From NCBI RefSeq assembly GCF_913057115.1, contig NZ_CAJXNN010000011.1, positions 1-64,000 on the forward strand: 64,000 nucleotides of DNA, given 5' to 3'. The translations under genes and the position numbers were made by a program. Source of the stretch: an uncultured Roseovarius sp. (GTDB lineage: Bacteria > Pseudomonadota > Alphaproteobacteria > Rhodobacterales > Rhodobacteraceae). Under the pieces are notes generated by a model. It was not told the origin of the DNA and ran no database searches. It worked only from the letters and a program-made list of their open reading frames with translations. Shown here in pieces: positions 28,287-36,396 of the stretch (positions are counted from its first letter, which is position 1; every line of letters begins with the position of its first letter).

Positions 28287-28754
28287 ATGACCAACAGCAC
28301 CCAATTGGCCCCCGATTTCACCCTGCCGCGCGATGGCGGCGACACTGTCACGCTGTCGTCATTGCGCCCCGCGCCCGTGGTTCTCTTCTTTTACCCGCGC
28401 GATGATACCTCGGGCTGCACCAAGGAGGCCATCGCCTTCACCGAAATGCACGGGGAATTTCAGGCCCTCGGCGCCCATGTCATGGGGATTTCCAAGGATA
28501 CCGTCGCCAAGCACGACAAATTCCGCGACAAGCATTCCCTTGGCATCCCGCTTCTGTCGGACGCCGAAGATGAGGTCTGCGAGGCCTATGGCGTCTACAA
28601 GGAAAAGAAGATGTACGGCAAAACCTTCATGGGCATCGAACGCTCCACCTTCCTCATTGACGGCGAGGGCCGCATCGCGCGCGAATGGCGCAAGGTGAAA
28701 GTGCCGGGTCACGCCGAGGAGGTCCTGCAAGCCCTGAAAGACCTCACCGCATGA
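28287..28754 (+). CDS. bcp: Peroxiredoxin, Bcp/PrxQ type
   Basis: The 155-residue thiol peroxidase has peroxidatic Cys44 in DDTSGCTKEA. The usual PrxQ second cysteine five residues later is absent (I in that position), while C98 lies in DEVCEAYG. It is therefore a 1-Cys form or resolves through C98. YPRDDTSG, GISKD and GIERSTFLID are typical. Its stop overlaps the start of the next gene (DUF455) by four bases. The gene is divergent from the yhdP-like gene. Confidence 0.92.
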   Translation: MTNSTQLAPDFTLPRDGGDTVTLSSLRPAPVVLFFYPRDDTSGCTKEAIAFTEMHGEFQALGAHVMGISKDTVAKHDKFRDKHSLGIPLLSDAEDEVCEAYGVYKEKKMYGKTFMGIERSTFLIDGEGRIAREWRKVKVPGHAEEVLQALKDLTA

Positions 28755-29557
28755 CCCAAACGCTTGCACAAATGGCGGTGGAGGTGCTCACCACCGCCGA
28801 TGGCCGCGAAAAAACCGCCCTCTCGCGCCGCCACGCCGCCACGTGGTTCGCGGCGCGCGAGGCCGGGGAAAGCATCCCCTTGGGTCAGGCAGACCCGCCC
28901 CTGCGCCCCGCCCGCCCCGAAAAGCCCGAACTGCTGGATCCGCGCGACGTCCCCCGCCGCCGCCCCGGCAGCCCACAGGGGCGCATCGCCATCCTGCACG
29001 CCGTGGCGCATATCGAGCTCAACGCCGTCGACCTGCACTGGGATATCATCGCGCGCTTCACCGACACCCCCATGCCCATTGGCTTCTACGACGACTGGGT
29101 GAAATCGGCGGATGAGGAATCCAAGCACTTCAACCTCGTCTGCGACAGCTTGGAGGCACATGGCAGCCACTACGGCGCCCTGCCCGCCCACGCCGGCATG
29201 TGGCGCGCGGCTGAAGATACCGCTCAGGATTTCATGGGCCGCCTCGCCGTGGTGCCCATGGTCCTTGAGGCCCGCGGTCTGGACGTGACCCCCGGCATGA
29301 TCGAGATTTTCGAAAAGGCAGGCGACGCCAAAACCGTCGAGGCCCTGAAGGTCATTTACGCCGAGGAAGTCGGTCACGTCGCCTATGGCTCGAAGTGGTT
29401 CCACTTCCTTTGCGGACGTCACGAAAAAGACCCCAAGCAGGTCTTTCACGAGCTCGTGAAACGCTACTTTCATGGGCCTCTCAAGCCCCCGTTCAACGAA
29501 GAAAAGCGCGCCGAGGCCGGCCTGCCGCCCGATTTCTACTGGCCTCTGGCCACCTGA
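28751..29557 (+). CDS. DUF455 family ferritin-like protein
   Basis: The 268-residue protein has the DUF455 pattern of metal-binding carboxylates and histidines: HAVAHIELNAVDLHWD, then DEESKHF, then EEVGHVAYGSKWF, as in ferritin-like four-helix di-iron folds. The biochemical role is unknown; some relatives are linked to tRNA hydroxylation (MiaE-like). An ATGA overlap couples it to the bcp peroxiredoxin gene, which suggests a redox link. A longer frame reaching back into bcp is a shadow extension. Confidence 0.87.
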   Translation: MTQTLAQMAVEVLTTADGREKTALSRRHAATWFAAREAGESIPLGQADPPLRPARPEKPELLDPRDVPRRRPGSPQGRIAILHAVAHIELNAVDLHWDIIARFTDTPMPIGFYDDWVKSADEESKHFNLVCDSLEAHGSHYGALPAHAGMWRAAEDTAQDFMGRLAVVPMVLEARGLDVTPGMIEIFEKAGDAKTVEALKVIYAEEVGHVAYGSKWFHFLCGRHEKDPKQVFHELVKRYFHGPLKPPFNEEKRAEAGLPPDFYWPLAT

Positions 29558-29688
29558 CTCCTGTCAATATGCCGCAGCAAACCCTGCAAAAGCATAGGTC
29601 AAGCCTTTGTAGATCGGCGATTTTTTGCCGTTCACGCCACATCTCGCCGAAATTGGCGAATCACAGGCCCAAAAAACTTGCTCAAAGG

Positions 29689-29703
29689 TTAAGCACTGGC
29701 TAA
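29689..29703 (+). promoter_or_regulatory. CtrA-like half-conserved site upstream of the M23 peptidase gene
   Basis: TTAA-GCACTGG-CTAA, the CtrA pattern TTAA-N7-TTAA with one mismatch in the second half. It is part of a short direct repeat, TAAGCACTGGC/TAAGCACTAGG. It lies about 100 bases before the likely GTG start of the peptidase gene. Confidence 0.35.
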
Positions 29704-29800
29704 GCACTAGGGCCAAGGCGCGGTCACTAAATGTGACCAATTGAAATTATAACGAATGCGCCGGCCGTTGGGAAAAGGGACACAAGGGACGAGATTCTTC

Positions 29801-31120
29801 GTGCGCACGCGACTTGCTATCAAATTTCATGCGCTGCTGGAGCGCTATTTCCCCGAGCGCCGGGTCTTCCTGCGCTCCGATACAGACACACGCTTCATCC
29901 GGCTCCGCCCCGGCTCGCAGCTTCTTGCCTTCGCCGGTGCCTCCGCGATCGTCGCCTGGGCGATCATCGCCACCGCCATCCTGGTGATGGACTCGATCGG
30001 CGCGGGCAACTTCCGTGAACAGGCCAAGCGCGACCAGCGCACCTACGAGATGCGCCTCAACGCCCTGTCGTCCGAACGCGACAAGCGCGCCGAAGAGGCC
30101 GCAGCGGCACAAGAGCGTTTCAATTCGGCGCTCAAGCAAATCTCGGTCATGCAATCCGAACTCCTCGCCTCCGAAACCCGCCTGCGCGAGTTGGAAACCG
30201 GGATCGAGGTCATTCAATCCACCCTGCGCACCGCGATGACCGAACGCGATACCGCCCGCGACGAGGCCGAAGAACTGACCGTCGCACTGCAAGACACCAA
30301 CGGGGCCGCGCACACCGGCAACGGCAAAACGGCCTCTGACGGAACGCTCAACGTTCTGGCCGCCGCCCTGCAGGACACCGCCCGCGAACGCGACCAGATT
30401 CGCGAAGACGCCCAGACCGCCCTGCTGGAAGCCGATGAAATGGCCTCGCGCCTGAAACTCATTCAGGACCAGAACGACCAGATCTTCCGCCAGCTGGAAG
30501 AGGCGATGACCATCTCGGTCGAACCGCTCGACAAGATGTTCCGCGCCGCAGGCATGAACACCGACGACCTTCTGAAAACCGTGCGCCGGGGCTATTCCGG
30601 CCAAGGCGGCCCGCTGATGCCGCTCAGCTTCTCCACCCGCGGCGAAGACCCCTCGCCCGATGCCGAACGCGCCAACCGCATCCTCAACGGGCTCGATGAA
30701 CTCAACCTCTACCGGATCGCGGCGCAAAAAGCCCCCTTCGCCCTGCCCCTCAAGGGCAACTTCCGCTATACCTCGGGCTTTGGCATGCGCTGGGGCCGGA
30801 TGCACAAGGGCACCGACTTCGCCGCGCCGCACGGAACACCCATCTATGCCACCGCCGATGGCGTCGTGACACACGCCGGCTGGCTCTCGGGCTATGGCCG
30901 TCTGGTCAAAATCCAGCACGAGTTCGGCATCGAAACCCGCTACGCCCACAATTCGAAACTCTTCGTGAAGAAGGGACAAAGGGTCTCGCGCGGACAGAAA
31001 ATTTCCGCTATGGGCAATACTGGACGATCCACCGGGACCCATCTACACTACGAGGTCCGCGTGGGCGGCAAAGCCGTCAACCCAATGATCTATATCAAGG
31101 CTGCTAACGATGTTTTCTAA
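29801..31120 (+). CDS. M23 family metallopeptidase, membrane anchored
   Basis: The 439-residue protein has one transmembrane helix (LLAFAGASAIVAWAIIATAI, about residues 40-60), a long coiled coil (about 75-225) and a C-terminal LytM/M23 domain with zinc-binding HKGTDFAAP and THLHYEV. It probably cleaves peptidoglycan cross-links. GTG at 29801 has AAGGGACGAG upstream and is preferred over ATG at 29756, which has no ribosome-binding site. The gene overlaps the bactofilin gene by 11 bases. M23 peptidase-bactofilin pairs control cell shape in other bacteria. Confidence 0.88.
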   Translation: MRTRLAIKFHALLERYFPERRVFLRSDTDTRFIRLRPGSQLLAFAGASAIVAWAIIATAILVMDSIGAGNFREQAKRDQRTYEMRLNALSSERDKRAEEAAAAQERFNSALKQISVMQSELLASETRLRELETGIEVIQSTLRTAMTERDTARDEAEELTVALQDTNGAAHTGNGKTASDGTLNVLAAALQDTARERDQIREDAQTALLEADEMASRLKLIQDQNDQIFRQLEEAMTISVEPLDKMFRAAGMNTDDLLKTVRRGYSGQGGPLMPLSFSTRGEDPSPDAERANRILNGLDELNLYRIAAQKAPFALPLKGNFRYTSGFGMRWGRMHKGTDFAAPHGTPIYATADGVVTHAGWLSGYGRLVKIQHEFGIETRYAHNSKLFVKKGQRVSRGQKISAMGNTGRSTGTHLHYEVRVGGKAVNPMIYIKAANDVF

Positions 31121-31655
31121 AAGCAAAATCAACGAACCCGCGCCCAAGGCAGGTGACGCCGCCAAACCCGCAGCGCCCGAATCCAAGGCAGATGCGCCGC
31201 AAAGCGCGTCCTCCAGCACCGAATTCAAGGCCTCCGCACCCAAGGCGAAACCGCCCGCGTCGGTACTATCCTCCGATCTGCACATCACCGGCAACCTCAA
31301 GACCACCGGCGATATTCAGGTCGAAGGCACCATCGAAGGCGACATTCGTGCCCACCTTCTGACCGTTGGCGAAGGGGCCACCATCAAGGGCGAGGTGATC
31401 GCCGATGATGTCGTGGTCAATGGCCGTATCGTGGGCCGGGTGCGCGGCCTCAAGGTCCGCCTCACCTCCACCGCCCGCGTCGAAGGCGACATCATCCACA
31501 AGACCATCGCCATCGAATCCGGGGCCCACTTCGAAGGCTCCGTGCAACGGCAGGATGACCCGCTCAACGCCAAGGGCGGCCAGAAATCGGGCGGCGGCGC
31601 GCAATCACAAGCGCCAGCGCAGGCCCCGGCCAAACCCGCCGAAGCCAAGTCGTAA
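31110..31655 (+). CDS. Bactofilin (polymer-forming cytoskeletal protein)
   Basis: The 181-residue protein has an Ala/Pro/Lys-rich N-terminal tail (about 50 residues), then the bactofilin (DUF583) beta-helix core from SVLSSDLHITGNLKTTGDIQ through ALESGAHFEGSV-like repeats, then an Ala/Gln/Pro-rich tail. Bactofilins polymerise without nucleotide and place cell-wall enzymes. The 11-base overlap with the M23 peptidase gene suggests coupled synthesis of scaffold and hydrolase. Confidence 0.92.
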   Translation: MFSKSKINEPAPKAGDAAKPAAPESKADAPQSASSSTEFKASAPKAKPPASVLSSDLHITGNLKTTGDIQVEGTIEGDIRAHLLTVGEGATIKGEVIADDVVVNGRIVGRVRGLKVRLTSTARVEGDIIHKTIAIESGAHFEGSVQRQDDPLNAKGGQKSGGGAQSQAPAQAPAKPAEAKS

Positions 31656-31680
31656 GACTTCCGCGCCCCGCAAGCACACC

Positions 31681-31715
31681 AAAGGCGCCCTGCCCCCGGC
31701 AGCGGCGCCTTTTTC
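31681..31715 (+). terminator. Rho-independent terminator after bactofilin
   Basis: AAAGGCGCC and GGCGCCTTT arms with a 14-base loop, continuing into TTTTTC, 26 bases after the bactofilin stop. Confidence 0.8.
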
Positions 31716-31866
31716 GTGGCCGGGTCATTCTACCGGGCCGTGTCGCCTCCATCTCCCATGGACAGCCCCCGCCATTCCGCCTTGAACTCGACCTTAAAGC
31801 GTCCCGCCTTTAACCTGAGAAACAGCTAAAGTCGGACCGCGTGCAACGATTAAGCCAAGCACTGCA

Positions 31867-31902
31867 TTTCGCAAAAACCTGTGATTCAGGTTTTTTGCGA
31901 AA
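31867..31902. repeat. Near-perfect inverted repeat in a gene-free gap
   Basis: TTTCGCAAAAACCTG-TGATT-CAGGTTTTTTGCGAAA, 15/16-base arms differing by one A/T. It lies in the 313-base gap (31656-31968) between the bactofilin terminator and the methyltransferase remnant. Apart from this and the terminator I see nothing in that gap. Function unknown; it could be a protein-binding site or the end of a lost mobile element. Confidence 0.6.
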
Positions 31903-31968
31903 CGCTTTAACGAAAACCGGCCACCAAGGGCCGGACCAAAGGGCACAAGGACGGCAAGGGGCAGGCTC

Positions 31969-32292
31969 ATGGGCAATCACCTTTTCCACGGCGATAACGT
32001 CGGCGTCGGCATGATCCGCGATCTGCGCGGCGTGATCGAACGCGAAAAAGCTGACATCGGTATTTTCCTCACTTTGACCGAGCCCAAGAAAACCATGATC
32101 TCCGAAGCGGCGGCAGCGGGCCAGTTCGAGATGGACGGGTTTGACCCCGTGCCGCGTATCCAGATCGTGACTATCGAAGAGGCGTTAAACCTTCGTGACC
32201 GCGCCGTGCGCCTGCCCGCCCGCCGCGACGACACCTTCAAAAAAGCCGCCCGCGAGGAAGACCGGACAGCGCAAGGCAAACTCGATCTTTAA
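31969..32292 (+). pseudogene. C-terminal remnant of a site-specific DNA-methyltransferase
   Basis: The 107-residue reading frame begins, after about ten unmatched residues, at HGDNVGVGMIRDLRGVIERE and continues ADIGIFLTLTEPKKTM, then RIQIVTIEEALN. This matches, from memory, the restriction-endonuclease-like C-terminal domain of large type III-like DNA methyltransferases, joining exactly where intact proteins read VKGGDNV. The catalytic methyltransferase part (DPPY motif) is absent and the upstream 300 bases show no coding signs. It is probably a decayed gene, although the fragment is still open and could be expressed. It ends at the CGTACG palindrome element. Confidence 0.65.
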
Positions 32293-32295
32293 GCC

Positions 32296-32389
32296 GGATT
32301 TTCGTACGACTCGTACGATCGGTTTCCAGGACCCCCGGATTTTCGTACGAAAATCGGGGGTCAGGCGTACGACTCGTACGAAAATCGCC
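32296..32389. repeat. CGTACG nested palindrome element, copy 1
   Basis: Outer arms ATTTTCGTACGACTCGTACG (left) and CGTACGACTCGTACGAAAAT (right) are inverted copies. Between them lies an inner palindrome, ACCCCCG-ATTTTCGTACGAAAAT-CGGGGGT, with one extra G on the left. The element fills the whole gap between the methyltransferase remnant and the convergent HNH gene. A second element of the same plan is at 50031-50123. Confidence 0.85.
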
Positions 32390-32974
32390 TCAGGCTTCCA
32401 ATTCCGCGTCCCAATAGAGGAAATCCAGCCAGCTTTCGTGCAGGTGATTGGGCGGGAACTTGCGGCCCAAGTTGCGCAATTGCTCGGCCCCCGGCGCACG
32501 GGGTGGCTTTTGCAGCGCCATCTTCGCAGCCCGCAAGCTCTTGGAACCCTTGCGTAAATTGCAGGGGCTACAGGCCGCGACCACGTTTTCCCAACTGGTG
32601 ATTCCGCCACTGGCCCGCGGCACCACGTGGTCAAAGGTCAAATCCCCCTTCGCCCCACAGTACTGGCACTGGAATTCATCCCTTAAAAAAAGATTAAAGC
32701 GCGTGAAGGCCACGCGCTTTTGGGGTTTGACATAATCTCGCAGGACAACCACGCTCGGTATCCGTATCACCATGCTCGGGCTTCGGACGATATCGTCATA
32801 TTCTGCAACGATATCAACACGATCAAGGTAAGCCGCCTTGACCGCATCCTGCCACGGCCAAAGCGACAAAGGATAGTACGACAAGGGCCTGTAATCGGCA
32901 TTCAGCACCAGTGCCGGATGCTGTTTGAGCGCCGCTGGCTCCCTGACAAACTCTGTTCTGAAATCCCCATCCAT
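32390..32974 (-). CDS. HNH endonuclease
   Basis: The 194-residue protein has an HNH fold of the McrA-like zinc type: CQYCGAKGDLTFDHVVPRAS, then WENVVAACSPCNLRKG, giving two CxxC pairs, the catalytic His and the Asn. The N-terminal part VLNADYRPLSYYPLSLWPWQ is the conserved lead-in of a single-domain family common in alphaproteobacteria. Its cellular role is unknown. The frame extends 123 bases upstream, but MDGDFRTEFVREP is the likely start. It converges on the CGTACG palindrome. Confidence 0.88.
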   Translation of the reverse strand: MDGDFRTEFVREPAALKQHPALVLNADYRPLSYYPLSLWPWQDAVKAAYLDRVDIVAEYDDIVRSPSMVIRIPSVVVLRDYVKPQKRVAFTRFNLFLRDEFQCQYCGAKGDLTFDHVVPRASGGITSWENVVAACSPCNLRKGSKSLRAAKMALQKPPRAPGAEQLRNLGRKFPPNHLHESWLDFLYWDAELEA

Positions 32975-33188
32975 GGTCAAACTGTCTCCCGCCCGGCTCA
33001 GCCTCTGTCTAAAGCTCCGGGGCGGGACACGCCGCCCCTTCCTAAAGGCTACTATATATCGCGTATTCCGGCTGACAAGCCTCACGATAAGCAGCACATC
33101 TAGCGATTTGCTATCGCAGCTCTGTTACCGCTTTATGACAGATATCCACAGGTTGCGACAGGCCAACCCAACGGACTACACTTGGGCC

Positions 33189-33611
33189 ATGTCCTTACCT
33201 GACGCACCAAACCTCTCGGCCTTGCTCGAAGCAGCCCTTTACACCGAAGACCTCACCGCCGCCGACCACTTCTACGGACACGTTCTAGGGCTACCTGAGG
33301 TCACCCGCGTTGACGGGCGGCACATATTCTATCGCGTTGGCAGCTGTATCCTTCTGATCTTTAACCCAAAGGCCACGCGGGAAGGCCCCAGCAACGCACG
33401 CCTGCCCGTGCCCGCCCATGGCGCTGAGGGGCCCGGCCATCTATGCTTTGCCGCATCACGAGATGAAATCACCCAATGGAAACAACGCCTTGAAGCGGCT
33501 GGCCATCCGACCGAGGTCGAGTTCGATTGGCCCAATGGCGCGCATTCCCTGTATTTCCGTGACCCGGCAGGCAACTCCCTCGAAATCGCTGAGCCCCGCC
33601 TGTGGTTCTGA
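33189..33611 (+). CDS. VOC (glyoxalase/bleomycin-resistance) family protein
   Basis: The 140-residue protein has the betaalphabetabetabeta pattern of vicinal oxygen chelate proteins: LYTEDLTAADHFYGHVLGLP at the start, GPGHLCFAA in the middle and SLYFRDPAGNSLEIAEPRLW at the end. Metal ligands expected in the family (His in GHLCF, Glu in LEIAE) are present. The substrate is unknown. A longer frame runs back over the divergent HNH promoter and is not used. It ends five bases from the convergent thioesterase gene. Confidence 0.82.
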   Translation: MSLPDAPNLSALLEAALYTEDLTAADHFYGHVLGLPEVTRVDGRHIFYRVGSCILLIFNPKATREGPSNARLPVPAHGAEGPGHLCFAASRDEITQWKQRLEAAGHPTEVEFDWPNGAHSLYFRDPAGNSLEIAEPRLWF

Positions 33612-33615
33612 TGCC

Positions 33616-34035
33616 CTATCGCGGCGGGATCGAATAGGTCAGGCTGGCCCGCGCCACCGGGGCCTCGCCCCCGTCCGAGACCATCAAGACCTCACCCACC
33701 GCCAAGACCCGGCCCAGCTTCAATAACCGGCACTCGGCAATCAAATCCTTGCCCGCCTCAGGCTTGCGCATGAAATCAATGCTGCAATTGGTGGTCACTG
33801 CCAAGGCCTGCGGTCCGATCATCGCCAAAACGGCCATGTATACAGCCACATCCGCAAGTGCGAACATCGAAGGGCCTGAAACCGTACCACCGGGGCGCAG
33901 GTGCTTTTCCGCCGTCACCAAACGGACGCGAATACGCATTTCGCCCAAGTCTTCGACGACGAAATCCCCGCCCACCTGCGGAAAAACCTCCGCGATGAAG
34001 GCCTCCAACTCCTCGATGGTCATCTGCAAGCCCAT
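33616..34035 (-). CDS. PaaI-like hotdog-fold thioesterase
   Basis: The 139-residue protein carries the hotdog pattern HLRPGGTVSGPSMFALADVAVY (helix with the conserved Asp) and NCSIDFMRKPEAGKDLIAE, as in PaaI/DUF4442 acyl-CoA thioesterases. It probably hydrolyses an acyl-CoA. GGAGG five bases before the ATG fixes the start. It is divergent from an enoyl-CoA hydratase gene, a plausible metabolic neighbour. Confidence 0.82.
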   Translation of the reverse strand: MGLQMTIEELEAFIAEVFPQVGGDFVVEDLGEMRIRVRLVTAEKHLRPGGTVSGPSMFALADVAVYMAVLAMIGPQALAVTTNCSIDFMRKPEAGKDLIAECRLLKLGRVLAVGEVLMVSDGGEAPVARASLTYSIPPR

Positions 34036-34093
34036 GCTTTCCTCCCTGCCTGATCAGCGTTAAGAATGGCCACAAGCCAGAAGGAGTTACAAG

Positions 34094-34879
34094 ATGCCGA
34101 TCCTTGAGCGGGAAGACACAGGCGCCATCGCCCGCCTGACCATGAACCACCCCGAAAAACTCAACGCGCTTTCTGACGCCATGCTCGCCGCGCTCTCCGA
34201 TGAGTTCGAGGCGCTGGCCGCGGATGAAAAAATCCGCGTCGTCATCATCGCCGGAGCCGGAAAGGCCTTCTGCGCCGGGCATGACCTCAAGGAAATGACC
34301 CAAGGCCGGCAAGCCGAAGATGGCGGCAAAGCCTATTTTGCCGATCTTTTCGCGCGCTGCACCAAGGTGATGACCGCCATTCGCAACCTGCCGCAACCGG
34401 TGATCGCCCAACCCCACGGCATCGCCACTGCCGCAGGCTGTCAACTGGTCGCCAGCTGCGACATGGCCGTGGCCGCCGAAGGCACACGTTTCGGCGTCAA
34501 CGGTGTGAACATCGGGCTTTTCTGCTCCACGCCCATGGTCGCCCTGTCGCGCAATATCCCCCGCAAGCAGGCCTTCGAGATGCTGACGACGGGCGAATTC
34601 ATCGACACCGACCGCGCGCTTGCCCTTGGCCTCATCAACCGCGCCGTGCCACAGGACGACCTGGACGAGGCCACCAACCAACTGGCCGAAACCGTGGCCA
34701 GCAAACTGGGCGCAGCCGTGCGCATCGGCAAACGCGCCTTCTATGACCAGTTGGAAATGGGACTCGATCAAGCCTATGCCCATACCGGGCAAGTCATGGT
34801 GGAAAACATGCTCTACCGCGACACCGAAGAGGGCATCGCCGCCTTCCTCGAAAAGCGCCCGCCGCAGTGGGACCAATAG
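34094..34879 (+). CDS. Enoyl-CoA hydratase/isomerase family protein
   Basis: The 261-residue crotonase has AGAGKAFCAGHDLKEM (oxyanion hole; glutamate of the first catalytic position is replaced in this block by Lys/Met) and GIATAAGCQLVASCDMAVAAE. AGHDLKEM with Asp and the later NGVNIGLFCSTPMVALSR resemble ECHDC3-like enoyl-CoA hydratases, some of which lack one catalytic Glu. The exact substrate is unknown. The ribosome-binding site AGAAGGAG precedes the ATG. Confidence 0.82.
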   Translation: MPILEREDTGAIARLTMNHPEKLNALSDAMLAALSDEFEALAADEKIRVVIIAGAGKAFCAGHDLKEMTQGRQAEDGGKAYFADLFARCTKVMTAIRNLPQPVIAQPHGIATAAGCQLVASCDMAVAAEGTRFGVNGVNIGLFCSTPMVALSRNIPRKQAFEMLTTGEFIDTDRALALGLINRAVPQDDLDEATNQLAETVASKLGAAVRIGKRAFYDQLEMGLDQAYAHTGQVMVENMLYRDTEEGIAAFLEKRPPQWDQ

Positions 34880-35022
34880 CCCCGCCTGAACGACGACGCC
34901 GCGTGAAATGGGGCAGTGTTTCCATTTCCGCGCCTCATTTTTTCCACATTTGACGTTTTCCGCGCGTTTTTTACCCGGTAAACGGGTGCCCAGGGGGCGT
35001 GATGTGAAAGTTGTTTGTCATC

Positions 35023-36357
35023 ATGCGTACATGGGTCGCCGTCGGGATAATGTCCCTCCAGGCCAGCCTCTCTCTGGCCGCTGATCTGCCCGAGCCGGCG
35101 ACCCGTGCGGACTTCCCAACGCCCGGGGCCACCTCTGTCCTGCTTGGTCGGGATCTGTTCTTTGACCCCATTCTCTCGGGCAATCGCAACATCTCCTGTG
35201 CCACTTGCCATCATCCCGACCACGCCAGTGCCGATGGCCTATCGCTCAATATCGGCGAAGGCGGCGAGGGCCTTGGAAAATCCCGTCGGGCCAATCCCGA
35301 AAACCCACCTGATGCGCTGGTCCCTCGCAACGCGCCCGCGCTGTTCAACCTTGGCGCACAGGAGTTCACGAGGCTCTTTCACGATGGCCGGGTCGAGCTG
35401 GACCCGACCCAACGCTTCGGCATCCGCCTGCCCGAGGGGCAACACCTCGAACGGCCCCTGCCCCTTCTCGCGGCGCAGGCCCTCATGCCCATGGTCGCCC
35501 CCGAGGAAATGGCCGGGCAACCCGGCGAGAATCCGGTGGCCGATCTGGTGGCAAAAGGCCAGATCACAGGTCAATCCGGCGCGTGGCAGGCCATCGCCGC
35601 CCGCATTGCGCAGATCCCCGACTACCGCCGCCGTTTCGAATGGCTCAACGGTGCCGAGGAGCCGATCCACATTACCGATATTGCCCGCGCGATTGCCGCC
35701 TTCATCGCTTATGAGTTCCGCGCCACCGACAGCCCCTTTGACGCCTTCCTGATGGGCGACGACAGCGCCCTCACGAATGACCAACTGCGCGGCATGTCGC
35801 TTTTTTACGGCAAGGCGGGCTGCGCCAATTGCCACGCGGGCCCCTTTCAAACCGATCACCAATTTCACGCTTTGGGCATCCCCCAAATCGGCCCCGGCAA
35901 GGGCCATGGCCCCAAGGGGCATGCCGACCACGGCCGCGGCTATATCACGGGCGAAGCACAGGACCGCTACCGCTTTCGCACGCCCTCCTTGCGCAATGTC
36001 GCCCTCACCGCCCCCTATGGCCATACCGGGGCATACTCCGATCTGGGCGATATGATCCGCCACCACCTTGATCCCGAAACCGCTCTCGCCGAATACCTCG
36101 GGCTGGAAAAGGCCACCCTGCCCGATCACGGGCTTGAGGGTCCGCTTGACCCCGCGATGCAGGATTTCGACGAGATCTTGGCCATCTCGCAAGCCATCTC
36201 GATTGACCTTGACCCACTCAGCACGTCCGAAATCGACGCCCTCATCGCCTTCCTGCACGCCCTGACCGACCCGATCTCGACCAAGGGCCGCCTTGGCGCG
36301 CCGCTAAACGTCCCTTCCGGCCTGCCCGTCGATAACGGCACCACCGGCCCCTCCTGA
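35023..36357 (+). CDS. Di-heme cytochrome c peroxidase / MauG-like protein
   Basis: The 444-residue exported protein has a signal peptide (about residues 1-19) and two c-heme motifs: C59-A-T-C-H63 (ISCATCHHPDHAS) and C267-A-N-C-H271 (CANCHAGPF). These match bacterial di-heme peroxidases, which reduce hydrogen peroxide in the periplasm or oxidise protein substrates (MauG branch). TPSLRNVALTAPYGHTGAYS is the conserved distal block. The upstream TTG start is rejected in favour of ATG at 35023. An ACCCG-N5-CGGGT hairpin (34973-34987) lies upstream. Confidence 0.9.
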   Translation: MRTWVAVGIMSLQASLSLAADLPEPATRADFPTPGATSVLLGRDLFFDPILSGNRNISCATCHHPDHASADGLSLNIGEGGEGLGKSRRANPENPPDALVPRNAPALFNLGAQEFTRLFHDGRVELDPTQRFGIRLPEGQHLERPLPLLAAQALMPMVAPEEMAGQPGENPVADLVAKGQITGQSGAWQAIAARIAQIPDYRRRFEWLNGAEEPIHITDIARAIAAFIAYEFRATDSPFDAFLMGDDSALTNDQLRGMSLFYGKAGCANCHAGPFQTDHQFHALGIPQIGPGKGHGPKGHADHGRGYITGEAQDRYRFRTPSLRNVALTAPYGHTGAYSDLGDMIRHHLDPETALAEYLGLEKATLPDHGLEGPLDPAMQDFDEILAISQAISIDLDPLSTSEIDALIAFLHALTDPISTKGRLGAPLNVPSGLPVDNGTTGPS

Positions 36358-36396
36358 CCCTTTCCAAACGCTCGCCAATCGCCTACATCGCGCGGT

